Part shown: piece after piece, positions 1-9,728 of the stretch
Position numbering within the stretch: position 1 is the first letter of the stretch
Layout of the letters: each line of letters starts with the position of its first letter
Source: Akanthomyces muscarius
Taxonomy: Eukaryota; Ascomycota; Sordariomycetes; Hypocreales; Cordycipitaceae
Reading direction: 5' to 3'
NCBI RefSeq assembly: GCF_028009165.1
Contig: NC_079243.1
Span: 2,294,001-2,358,000, forward strand
Length of the DNA: 64,000 nt
Translations under genes and position numbers: made by a program
Notes under the pieces: model-generated
Seen by the model: the letters and a program-made list of their open reading frames with translations, nothing else
Databases searched by the model: none
What the model was told of the DNA's origin: nothing

Positions 1-102
1 GAAGTATACGGCGAGTCGAACGACGATCTGGAGAAGAAATTGCGTTCCAGCCTCGGAATCAAGCAAACACGAGAAGATGCTGACGGGGATACTATCATGT
101 GA
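1..102 (+). CDS. 3' end of an unidentified protein (partial)
   Basis: The first 33 codons of the window are open in frame 1 and end in ATC ATG TGA at 100-102. The peptide is charged (ESNDDLEKKLRSSL, then TREDADGD), which suits the C-terminus of a soluble or nuclear protein. The rest of the gene lies left of the window, so neither its family nor its exon structure can be judged. It converges on the SF3b5 gene, whose stop lies about 220 bases further right on the opposite strand. Confidence 0.5.
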   Translation, partial: EVYGESNDDLEKKLRSSLGIKQTREDADGDTIM

Positions 103-319
103 TGCTTCAAGAAAGTAGCTAGCAAATGTAAGACAACTGTGATGCAAGTAGCGACAATCTCCCTCCACCGTCACCGTCCTAGCCTGCCCCAATAACCTGG
201 AACTATGAACCAATGGTATATTTCCAAAACGCCGTAAATAATTCAGAAACGCCTTGATGTGCCCTTTCGCCATAAATGATGCAGCTTTTTGTAATTCGAG
301 CTGTCGTGTTTGTCGGAGC

Positions 320-681
320 TTAATCTTCGCGCGCGGGTGGAGGGCCGGCGGGTTGCAGCATTTTCTGTCCAAGGTTAGTATCTAATGTCGGAAGAAACGA
401 AGACATAGTCAGCACATACCCGGATCATCTTGGCCCTCGTCTTCGTCAGTGGCTCGTTCTCGGCCAGTGCAATGTACGATAGGAGCGGGCGGTGGCCGGC
501 GACGGACGAGTACGTGTCGCGATGGATGTTCGTGCGCCACTCCCAACTCGTAGTGTCGGCGTGCCCTGTACCGATAAATTTGGCCTGCAGGCGTTCTAGT
601 TCTTGCTGGGTACGAAGCTTGTCCGCCTGGTGAATTGTTAGTATTAAGAAACCGGTGCGAGGAGTCGCATAAGCTAACCAT
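320..681 (-). CDS. ysf3: Splicing factor 3b subunit 5 (SF3b10/Ysf3)
   Basis: Small subunit of the SF3b complex of the U2 snRNP, which recognises the branch site in the nucleus. Exons on the minus strand: 681-679, 626-420 and 364-320, giving 84 residues, close to the human protein of about 86. The product reads MADKLRTQQELERLQ at the N-terminus, then IGTGHADTTSWEW, LLSYIALAENE and the C-terminal KMLQPAGPPPAR, all hallmarks of this conserved family. The only coding bases of exon 1 are the ATG itself. Intron 1 (627-678) has an unusual GTTAGC donor but a perfect TACTAAC branch site and CAG acceptor. Intron 2 (365-419) has GTATGT, ATACTAAC and ACAG. The unspliced frame reads through both introns and gives a misleading 170-codon ORF. 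Identification is firm; the exact start rests on the splice model and the conserved N-terminus. Confidence 0.9.
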
Positions 682-1157
682 GATGACTACGCGTCTACAG
701 CGAGCTAGTGGGGCGAACGACTCGGCTAGGAGATGAAATATTGGAAAAAGATGCCGGAAAGAGCCACAAAGACTCAAAACTCGCAATGTAGTGAATATGT
801 TGGCGGTTGTTAAGTCGAGTCTGGCATGATTGCTGGCGCAAAGGCTGGTGATAGTGGGGCCAACCGTGGCCGGTTGATATTCGGTAGTCGCGTCAGACTT
901 GAACTCTGTGTTCTTCACCAACCACGCCCATTCTGTACAACGACGCGCAGATAAAGTGACTTTGAACAGTTGATAATCAAAGTCGGCTTGGTCATCTCCA
1001 CCATATTCGGCTTAGGAACTCCGTCCGTACGTAGCTGGCTGTTGAAGCTAGCGGCCACGTCGAGGCGACGCATCGAATCGCGCGTCCTCCCACTGCGCCA
1101 TCTCGAAACTCAACGCGAGCAACCGGCTCAGCTCAAAATCAGCGAGACCAATTGATC
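682..1157. other. Divergent intergenic region
   Basis: About 475 bases between the SF3b5 start and the zinc-finger gene start. It must hold both promoters. I see no convincing TATA box, repeat or further ORF. Confidence 0.5.
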
Positions 1158-2492
1158 ATGGCTAGTCAAGTGCTGCCAGAGCACTGGTCTGAACTGAATG
1201 CAGCTCGCAATCAGCGGAGCCTCTGCGCTACAGATGTGGAGAAGCTCAAGAACTCATGCGTCCAGAACTGCGGCAAGAAGCACGTTGCTGAGTGCAAGGA
1301 CTGCTACGGCAAAGTTCTTGAACGCATGAGAAAGAGATACATAGAGAGTCAGGAGAGGGAGTGGTTCTCGCAGCGGCGGGCGTTTCTGCAAGAGCTCGAT
1401 GATCTCTTCACCGACGCGAAGGACTACAAGGGGAGCCTCCAGGCTATCGAGGCGCACATCAACTCTGAGAAAGAGGCCTGGTACCGCTGGGTTATACGAA
1501 GGCATCCTGACTTTCTGGAAGTTGCCGAACATAATGCGCCGTTGGAAGAAATGAGAGAAATGCTCGGTGACCCCGATCGCAGCCGTGAAGAACTCGTCGC
1601 TATGATGTGGCAAGGTGTTGGCAAGCCAGAAAATTGGTCGGAAAAGGTTGACACATTTGTTACAAAGTGGTCAGAGCTCAAAGACAAACCCGACGAACTC
1701 AAGCAACTATACATTACCGAGTTTTTCAAGCGTGGGAGCGAAGGCGCTGTCCTCGACAACGCGCAGTCATATCTGGACGAATACCTAGCCTCCGATAGCT
1801 TGACGCTGGAGCAAATTGTCGGCCGTATTGTCGATGATAATTATCGCAGCAAGAGTTCACAGGGCCAAAGAGATGCGCATACTAGTCGTCTCGACGAGCT
1901 TCGCAGAGCAAAGACGGCCTTTGAGCAGAAGAGGAAGGAGTCTAAGGCGCTCCTCCGTCAGACTCAGGCCAAGTCAGAGCTCTACGACTTACCGCCGTGT
2001 GCGGTATGTCAGCGCACCGTTTCGATAGAAGACGTCTTTTCGTGCTCCCTTTGCCAGACCATTGTGCAGATCGGCGGGAGTGGCAAACTGACAGTATACT
2101 GCTCCGAAGACTGCTATCATAAAGGACAGGTAAGCGACACCAAATGAGCGTCTTCCATGCCGTCAATACTAAATATTCTGCAGGAGGAGCACATTGGGAA
2201 GCAGCACGACTGCAGTGCTGGTGAGCAGTGTGTACAGCTCACGGATGAGGATACAGAGATGACCGACGACACAACGCAAGCTGTACTGTGCAAGCAATGT
2301 ATCGGCGACAAGCGTGCTACAGTATACTGTTCCCAAAGATGCGCCTCGGAGAGACTCGCAGCGCATATGCGGCAAGCGCACGGTGCTGGTTCGGGAGCAG
2401 ATGCCAACTCAGCTGCCGTGCCCATCTCAGAATTTGTTGGGCCGACTTTGGAAAAGGAGAATCCTACGCTCAAGATTGAGCAGGCTCGGTGA
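1158..2492 (+). CDS. Zinc-finger protein with paired MYND-like modules
   Basis: Two exons, 1158-2129 and 2184-2492, give 426 residues. The intron is GTAAGC...CTGCAG with an ACTAAAT branch sequence. The frame opens at a TTG six bases upstream, but the first ATG is at 1158. The N-terminus has a cysteine quartet (C34, C38, C46, C49). The middle is a charged helical region with no domain I recognise. From about residue 280 come two cysteine/histidine clusters: CAVC...CSLC...YCSEDC followed by H and C residues across the splice junction, then CKQC...YCSQRC...HMRQAH. The spacing, and the YCS-x2-C element in both, resemble MYND-type zinc fingers, which usually mediate protein contacts. The overall protein is not one I can name, so its function is unknown. 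Confidence 0.75.
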
Positions 2493-2618
2493 TGGCTTTC
2501 ATATGGAAAGGAACAGGACATGTATCAATAACTCGGAGAGATATACCCAAATGGAGTTGGATTTTGCACTACACTGGAGTCATTTTGAAGCTGTGAGGTC
2601 TATCCTTGGCTAGGCTAA

Positions 2619-3437
2619 CTAGACCTTGAGCCTGGCAACATCTTCCCACTTCTTATCCGACGCCGCCAGATTGTCCGCTACCATTTTGCCAATCTCGACC
2701 GCATCCTCTCCCAAGAGCATCCTCAGCGGCGGCTCCGGTGCGCTTGCCACGTGCAGCACGCTCTTGACAATGTCGGCCGGCTCAGACCAGTTCGGGCTCA
2801 GCTGTGCGCGGAGATCAATCTGCGCCTGCACCGTCGCGAGGTAGGGCTCGCTGACGGGCGCAATAACCATGCTGTTGAGCCAGTCCGTCTTCATACCGCC
2901 GGGCTCCAGCACCGTCACGCGCACGCCGAGCGGCGCCAGCTCGGCCGCCAGAACCGTGGAGAAGCCACCGACGGCCCATTTGCTGCTCTGGTACGCCGCG
3001 AGGCCCGGGGAGCCCACGCGCCCGCCCACCGACGAGATTTGGATGACGTGGCCGTGCCCTTGCTTGCGCAGCGTCGGGACGACCGCCTTGGTGACGTGGA
3101 CGACGCCGAAGAAGTTGGTCTCCATCTGCGCGCGAAAGGACTCGAGGGACATGTCCTCGACGGAGGCGACGTCGGCGTAGCCGGCATTGTTGACGAGCAC
3201 GTCCAGCCGGCCAAACTTGGCGAGACAGGTGGCGATGGCCGCGTCGGCGCTCGAGGGGTCGGTGACGTCGAGCGAGACGGCGAGGACGCGGTCCTGCCCG
3301 TACTTGACGACGAGATCATCTAGCTGTGCTGGGTTGCGCGCCGTGGCGACGAGAGAGTCTCCAGCTTGGAGGATGGCCTCTGCAAGAGCACGACCGAGAC
3401 CGCGAGAGGAGCCGGTAACGAGCCAGACTTTTGACAT
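2619..3437 (-). CDS. Short-chain dehydrogenase/reductase (classical SDR)
   Basis: A single exon of 272 residues. The N-terminal cofactor motif TGSSRGLG lies at residues 8-15, NNAG at 83-86, and the catalytic set is S135/S136, Y149 and K153 (YQSSK). These define a classical NAD(P)-dependent SDR with a complete active site. An arginine in the glycine-rich loop and R34 after the second strand (ATARNP) favour NADP(H). The family resembles retinol/17-beta-hydroxysteroid-type fungal reductases, but the substrate cannot be read from sequence. It is likely cytosolic, with no signal or membrane segment. A Zn2Cys6 regulator lies immediately upstream on the same strand, which may hint at an inducible catabolic or secondary-metabolic role (inference). 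Confidence 0.88.
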   Translation of the reverse strand: MSKVWLVTGSSRGLGRALAEAILQAGDSLVATARNPAQLDDLVVKYGQDRVLAVSLDVTDPSSADAAIATCLAKFGRLDVLVNNAGYADVASVEDMSLESFRAQMETNFFGVVHVTKAVVPTLRKQGHGHVIQISSVGGRVGSPGLAAYQSSKWAVGGFSTVLAAELAPLGVRVTVLEPGGMKTDWLNSMVIAPVSEPYLATVQAQIDLRAQLSPNWSEPADIVKSVLHVASAPEPPLRMLLGEDAVEIGKMVADNLAASDKKWEDVARLKV

Positions 3438-3916
3438 ATTTGATATATTGTAGTTGGAAAAAGGCGGTGAAAAGTTTATGGATAATATATAATGGTGAAA
3501 GGTATACTAATAAAGTTTCAACGTGGTATGCTGTCGCGCAATGGCCGTCTTTTATAGACATTCAGCAAGATGTTATTAGCGGACAACTCCGACGGAGATT
3601 AGGGGATAATGACGATGCTCTATACAGTCTATTCAAGGCCGATTGGATCTCTGTGATCGGTTCTTCCTGTTTCACATCTATGATGATGGTCACTAAATAA
3701 TTTAGTGCTAATTGGCGATTTGCACGGCGTCGGACTTAAGCAGCCCGTTAAGTACGGCCCTGGCTCCGGCGCGCACACAATGCCGCTTACGCGTCGCCTC
3801 GCCCATATACGGCACAATCTGTATTCATGGAGCACGAAGTTAATTTGACTACTTTCGCTAATACAGTTATGTAATACGTGCTAGCGGAATCAGACTGACT
3901 TATGAGACACATTCCA
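3438..3916. other. Intergenic, no gene seen
   Basis: About 480 bases between the SDR start and the end of the transcription-factor gene. On the minus strand it is AT-rich just upstream of the SDR ATG, so it probably contains the SDR promoter. No supported ORF. Confidence 0.5.
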
Positions 3917-5424
3917 TCACTGCAATGCTTGTGCTCTGGACAGGTGCAATACGTTGGGAGTAATGGTCACCCAGTCTAGACTCTCCGGCGCGTCTCTTCG
4001 CAGCATCTCCATCGCTTCACCAAGCAGCGCCTTTTGAATCGGGTCCGTGGTGGTCTGCCAGGCCGCGACCATGGGCAACCGCGCGACGCCGCTTCCAATC
4101 GGACGACAATTCTCCACCAGCGCTGCCAGGTCCAGCGCCTGGCTGCACAGCCCGTCGAGTTCTGTCTGAAAATCCAAGTCGGGCTCGTACGTCTGCATGA
4201 TGGACCCAAAATCGATCTGGATGGAGAGAGCCAGCGCGTAGCCAGCCCGAACGCTGCTGATCAACCGGTTGAGGGCGGGCGGCGGTAGCTGGCCCATGAG
4301 CATCTGCGAGATGGCATAGTCGCGGAGCTCAAGGAGCTGCTTTCGAAGCAGTGTGACCTCAATCTGAAGGATGCGGTAGTCTTGCTTGATGTGCTCCAGA
4401 TGCCGTCGCGGTTCTCGGAGGAGCGTGGGGAGCTTCGCCAGGCTCGCTATGGACAGGCTGTTGTAGGCTTTGCCGTCGGCGCGGGTGTATGGCCTGGGGC
4501 CTTCTGCGATGGCCAGGGTACCGATGAGGCTGTCGAGGTCAATGTGGCGGTGAAAGCTCTCTAGAATCTGTGTCAAGGTTGACGGTCAGCTGCTGCGGGT
4601 TTGCTATTGGCCCCCATACGACATAATCAATACGTACGATGCAAACCGACAAGGTCCGGCGCACCGTCCTTTCGAATTCATTCAAGGCGGTGCCACGTCT
4701 CGTGCTTTTTAGGATGTACGATATCCCCAAGTCGAATATGCCGTCCGCATCGTTTCCTTTGCCGATCCAGTCATAGATGATATGAAGCAAGAACAGCGCG
4801 CACATGCATTCCGTGTCGACATTGGTGCGCGCATCATGGAGAGATAGCCTGATATACTTGAGCGCCTCCTCGTAGGCATCCACGGCCCGCTGCGTGACTG
4901 TTTTAGAGTAGAGGCATGGAAACGCTGCAATGACGCCTTGCATGGCGGCGTCGAGAGCCCTGTTGGACCCGAACCGCCTCGGCAGATCTCCCAGCCAGTG
5001 GCTCATGCTGAAGACGTCGTACCGCGGATCTGTGATTTCCAAAACGGAGACGAACCCAGACACGGAATAGGTCGCTTCGTTTGTCGGGGACTTGACGAGA
5101 GGCAACAGCGGCCTATTTTTAAGTTGCTGCTGGCGAGCGACGTCCCGAGGAGAAGTAGAGCGAGCCGGTGGCTGCTGGTTTTCTGAAACTTTTCTTGGCT
5201 TGGACGATTCGTCCACAAACTGGTTTCTGAAGCGGTACTGCACCGCGCCACGACCGGTGCACTGTATTCGCAGACGGTGGCATCGCCCGCAGGCTGGCTG
5301 GAGTTGATCGCACTGACGGATGTCGCTCAGTAACTAGTGCATACTACTGACCAGTAGGTTACCTTACCTTTTTCTTCTGTCTTCTGCAGGCGTCACAGCC
5401 CCTGGCCGATGGAGTGCCCGGCAT
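3917..5424 (-). CDS. Zn2Cys6 fungal transcription factor
   Basis: Three exons on the minus strand: 5424-5368, 5312-4638 and 4567-3917, giving 460 residues. The binuclear zinc cluster is split by intron 1 and is complete only after splicing: C10, C13, C20, C27, C30 and C37 (CX2CX6CX6CX2CX6C) with basic RRQKKK between C13 and C20. The remainder resembles the fungal-specific regulatory region of small Zn2Cys6 factors, with a helical segment around DVFSMSHWLGDLP and NEFERTVRRTLSV. Intron 2 (4568-4637) starts GTACGT and ends ACAG; without it the frame shifts. This is a nuclear DNA-binding regulator of unknown targets. The neighbouring SDR is a plausible but untested target. Confidence 0.85.
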
Positions 5425-8142
5425 GATCCAGCGTTCGCTGTAAAAAGCCTGAAGCTATCGCGCGAGATTTTGACCTTTGAAAATTGTCTTCAGCGGCGAT
5501 GCACGGCTTTTAAGGCTCTTCTAGGGTTGCGGGTTAGGTTGCCTGATTCCACAGCCTGATCGTCAACGACCGATCTCGCGGCGACTCCTATAGCCTGTAT
5601 TTGAGCGAATAAAGGGGTTTGCAAAAAGACCGTTGAAAATCTGTTTGGCATCTTCGAAGGAGAAAGAAAAGAGAGAGTGTAAAGATGTAAGTGCGGCCCA
5701 GATCTTCTGTGGCCACGCCGTTGCAGGGAAACAGGGCGGCACTGGACTAGTAAGTTGGGGGGAAACGAGCCATTGACTACGCTGGATATGGGTGTTGATG
5801 AGCCCTAGAAATGGAGAATTGACTGGCAAGTCCTGCCGAGAGCCGCTAGCTTGTCAACTAGTTACTTAACTAACGGTGTGCTATCCCTTGTGTTGACCAG
5901 TTGCTGAATAGTGCCAAGAAGCTGCTCTCCACCCTACGCGAAGCGGCGTAAAGTAGCAAGGAACTTTTTGCATTGCCTATTCCACCAAACAGGAATATGA
6001 ACGCCTGCTATGCGTCAGACCGGTCTAGAGGCTTCTGACAAGGCTGAGCGATCTGCGGATCTCGTCGTACGAACAGCAGAGCCCGGGTGCTAGCGTTACT
6101 GAGGCTCGGCCTATACCTAATTCATGAACGAAGCACGCCTAGTCCCCATTGTTTACGCCGCAGACTCGCCAATGGACCAGCCTGATAACTAGTGCTTGTA
6201 TCTGCGAGCGCAGTTGGGCAGTTGGGTAGCCGCAGGCCGTTAGCTGGTTGTGGCTCGGCGTAGGGACTGCGGAGGCTGTATGTAATGCATGGTTCTGGAG
6301 AAGCAATTCCGCCTGCATCAGATGAATATGCCGAAGATCCAGCAGCCCGCAGCCGTCGCATCCGCCGAGCCTGATCCGATCCTTGCAAGCCACTACTGAG
6401 ATTGATTGGGTTACAGTCAAACGAGGAGGAAGCACATTCATATTCGATTCGATATGTCAGGACGCAGTATCCAGTCCAGGCGATCCCAGATCTCCACAGC
6501 AAAAGAATCGTAACAGGCCAAGGGGGTGACAAAAGAAGACACCGGCGGCTGTTGGCCAGCAAAAGAAAAAAGAAATAGGCAAGTAAGGAGAAATCTGAGA
6601 AAATAGGAAGAATAGTAGGAAATAGGAAAATAAGGAAACAATAATAAGTAGCAGAAATAATAAGCCATGGCTCTACTGTTTTGAGCGACCTCTGTTTTTA
6701 CCCACTTGCAGTGCAGGTATTTCCCAGTCCTGCGCAATGTCTCAAAGGAGATTTTCGAGCAGGAGGCGTCGAACTAGTTACGATCTCGGAGCCAAATTGC
6801 GAGGGGGGGTGTGGTTCGCGTGGCAATCGTGGAAATAGTGTAGATTTGTGAAGAAAAAAAGACGGCTTAGTGTTCTCAAAATAGAGCTGTGCTTATTAAG
6901 ACGATGACTTCCTTCTATGCTATTCTTGACGAGGTTGACGTGTAATTAGTAAGACTCCCTGAAGCTAGCAACGCCCTGAAGAAACTTTGCTGGATCATTG
7001 ACAGCTTTACATAATGTAAATCCAGTCAACATGTTGCCGCTGCGACCTGCGCCATAGCTAACTTTTTAGAGCAACGCCACAGGCCAGCGATGTTCTGGGT
7101 CGAGCGACCACTCCAAGTCAGCGACCGCAACAAGTTTTGAACTACCATTTTTCTATGCTCATCTGGCCAGGACTGTAGCACAGGGTTGGATTAACGCCAA
7201 AGAGAAAATCGCCTCACCTTATTGTGCGATATTTTGTCCTATTGTGCCATATGTTAAAAGTCTTTTGCAGTAGGATAAAGAGACGAGCCCGCGCTGCGGT
7301 GTTCTTGCGTACGGCGACGGTTGCCGAAAGTGTGACCACTCAGCCTTGTATCATGGTAGAGACACAGGCACTTTAGCACGCCACCCCAGCTCAGCCTTAT
7401 CATCATGTTTGGCCAATGGTCAAATTGCCGCTTCGAGCTTGGATTGTGTCGATCCAAACATCACCGAGATTCATGTGTCCAGACTGCAAGCTCTGCACTC
7501 GTACTCAGTCTCGTTCTGGATGGCTGCATGGTTCTAGCACAGCTGTGGTATTTACAGGCACAAGACAGATCTTATATCAAAGGCTGGCTCTGAATAAGCG
7601 CAGGCTTTGAGAAAAGAAGCGCTCTGGAGCCAATGTAATTTTAGCATTCTCAGTTGCTTGACAATAAAAATTTTCTGGCAAATTTGCCTTGACTTGAAAG
7701 GCAAGCAACCAACCCAATTTATTTCGTAACAGGCGTGGTCGATGTAGGGCGCGGCGGAATACAGACAATAGCGCACTTATGAGCTAGGAAAGGTGGCAGA
7801 TATGGCAAGAAAAGAATTAACGCGGCTGGTCAAACGTGTAAGCTGCACTGGGGAGACTACACTTGCATGCATGTGGCGAAGCTGCCTGTCTGAGCCGGCG
7901 CGCGGCACAAAGGACGACTGCGGTTGAGCAGAATATTTCATGTGTACCAATTGAACACTTTGTAATCACAGTTGAAAGACCAAAATATTTGGTTGCAAGA
8001 TCATTTTTTCTTTCTATCTGTTGAAATGACGGCGGCCAAAAGCCATGATACGCAAATATGTTGTTTTGGAGACTGTAAAGCATTCTGACGGGGGCTCTAT
8101 AGTCAGCAAAACACCATTTCCGTCGTAGTCTATGGAATCTCG
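5425..8142. other. Gene-poor accessory stretch
   Basis: About 2.7 kb with no gene I can support. Short ORFs here have no recognisable domains. It includes an A-rich (T-rich on the minus strand) tract at 6560-6665 next to a motif shared with 45463-45490. Runs such as 6745-7000 look like old repeat-derived DNA. Confidence 0.5.
6527..6665 (-). repeat. Degenerate repeat copy A (T-rich tract plus GCCGCYGGYGTC motif)
   Basis: Read on the minus strand, GGCTTATTATT is followed by about 100 bases of pyrimidine/T-rich sequence and then CCGCCGGTGTCTTCTTTTG. The same order, with mainly C/T differences in the motif, occurs on the plus strand at 45290-45490. This suggests two diverged copies of one dispersed element in inverted orientation. 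No coding capacity remains. Confidence 0.35.
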
Positions 8143-8327
8143 CTAGTCGCCCTTGGCATAGGCTCCATCACCATGTCCACCGTCGACTAAACCTCATGTC
8201 AGTGGTTGAACGAGTGCAAAGGCAGCTTTGGGGAGCACTTACTCGGCACAGTGGACTCTCCGAGCTTGGGCAGGGCCATGGCCACGGTGCAAAGGAGCAA
8301 CAAGCCAGTGATTGATTTGAATTGCAT
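8143..8327 (-). CDS. Small predicted secreted peptide (42 residues)
   Basis: Two exons on the minus strand, 8327-8243 and 8186-8143. The intron is 56 nt with GTAAGT, a CCACTGAC branch sequence and a TTTAG acceptor. The precursor starts MQFKSITGLLLLCTVAMA, a typical signal peptide with predicted cleavage near residue 18. It leaves about 24 residues rich in glycine, aspartate and lysine, with a single tyrosine in DGAYAKGD. It has no cysteines and no dibasic Kex2 site. A TATA-like TTAAATATAC lies about 105 bases upstream on the minus strand and is followed by an ACACAA/CT-rich leader, as is usual for well-expressed fungal genes. It lies about 390 bases downstream of a UstYa-like gene on the same strand. 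Function unknown: candidates are a small effector-like peptide or an atypical RiPP precursor. Too short for confident homology. Confidence 0.55.
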
Positions 8328-8430
8328 GATGTTCAGGATTGATTCCAAGTATGATGAGAGCTGGTGTGTGTTTGTGTAGTGTTGGAGGAACGTGATGGCT
8401 TGTCTGTGTGGAACGATGAGGAGGTGGGCG

Positions 8431-8440
8431 GTATATTTAA
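8431..8440 (-). promoter_or_regulatory. TATA-like element of the small peptide gene
   Basis: The minus strand reads TTAAATATAC about 105 bases before the ATG at 8327. An A/C-rich leader lies between. Position and composition suit a core promoter, but this is inferred. Confidence 0.4.
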
Positions 8441-8715
8441 TTTGAATGCATCGACGACATAGCTGCAGAAAAGAATGACCAAAGTAATGAATTACGCTCC
8501 ACTCACACCTCGGAGTCAGGTGATTGTTTTGTTTGTCGCATGCTAGACATGTCTCCGGGTTGAACAAACGTCACACAGCGAATACGTCGGGGGTAAGTTT
8601 GTTGTCTTGCTGCCCGTGCCCCTGTCAAACTACGTGAAAGCTGCATAAACTTGCATTTAGGAAATTGAATTGTAAGACTGTATGTTCACAGCTAAACCAT
8701 TTGTCCATTCTGTGG

Positions 8716-9728
8716 CTAACCACCTTTGAGCTCGCCCACAGCGTCCCCATGTCCGTCGGGGTATGCTGGACCCAACGTCGGGTGATACATGTATCCAGGC
8801 TCCATCCGACGCCCGATTCGACGCGAGGATGCCCAAGTCTCCAGCGGACCCCAGTCGGCGCATTTATGCGGCATTTCAAAAGTACCAGTGGGTGTTCTTG
8901 CGCTCTTGAGTCATTTCATTGTGATCAGCTGGGTGTCTCCGTGACACATGACACTCTGCCGTAGCATGTCGAGAAAATGGTCTGCTCCAGGAAAGTCAGC
9001 AATGGAAAGTGTTACGAAGATATTGATGTAGAAACAGACGCGTATGGTACTCGTTCAAGTCTCTCTGCTCCTGGATGAAGTTCGGAAAGTAATATTCGGG
9101 ATACATGTAGTGATGGAGTCGTTTCTGCTAAAGTCAGTCACTCGGAGTTCATAAATAGAAGTACCAATTGTTAACTCACAATACGGTGTAAACCATGATA
9201 TGCTGTGAGCCCGGCGTAGTAGCCACTGTCTGGCAGTTCGATGGCGTCCTCTTTCTTCATCGCCGTGTGTCGCAACTCTTGCTCCGTAATACGGACATTG
9301 AAGTCTGCCATGTCAGTAACTGTCAAAAGCGTCAAGTCTCATGAACATACTTTGAAGAAGCTTGTTCCATTGCTCGTCAAGCTCAGGACTGGGCTTGCCG
9401 ACGTAGCCCGAGTGGTCATGCTGGAAGACTGTGGCCTTTCCATTTAAGCTAATGGAAGCTCCAAACATATGGTACATACTACTCTATTCTTCTAACAAAT
9501 AGACCCATATTGCTTACTATATGCAACATCTTTGTCCGATCGATGGCATTGTTGCGAGCCTCTGTAGACGAGCACCAAGCTCGTACAGTATGCCAATACC
9601 AACGCCAAATAAAACAGAATCATCTTCCGCGCTGTTTTGAAAAATTTCGTCGAGCCTATGTCCGTAGAATTGTCGCCTCCGCCAGAACTCTTGAGGAGAG
9701 CTTCATCTTCCAACTTGTCCGATCGCAT
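8716..9728 (-). pseudogene. UstYa/DUF3328-like oxidase with in-frame TGA
   Basis: Exons on the minus strand: 9728-9518, 9458-9351, 9304-9180, 9124-9040 and 8981-8716. The last is interrupted by an in-frame TGA at 8913-8911. Upstream of the TGA there are 199 residues; 64 further sense codons reach TAG at 8718-8716, for 264 positions in all, a normal UstYa-family length. Seen: a basic, charged N-terminus, one membrane helix at about 36-54, GYVGKPSPELDEQW (family PSPExD element), and MLRQSVMCHGDTQ. After the stop, HKCADW...LETWASS matches the family's usual C-terminus. The TGA sits where a tryptophan (TGG) is expected. Both HxxHC motifs have lost the cysteine: H143/H146 is followed by R147, and H175/H178 by F179. 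UstYa proteins install oxidative cross-links in fungal ribosomal peptides. Here the enzyme is probably inactive. Intron 1 (weak branch site) and intron 4 (GTCTGT donor) are the least certain junctions. Confidence 0.7.

Noticed and set aside
409..921. 170-codon unspliced ORF at the SF3b5 locus
   Set aside because: It reads through both introns. Splicing gives the conserved 84-residue SF3b5, and the N-terminal part has no family support.
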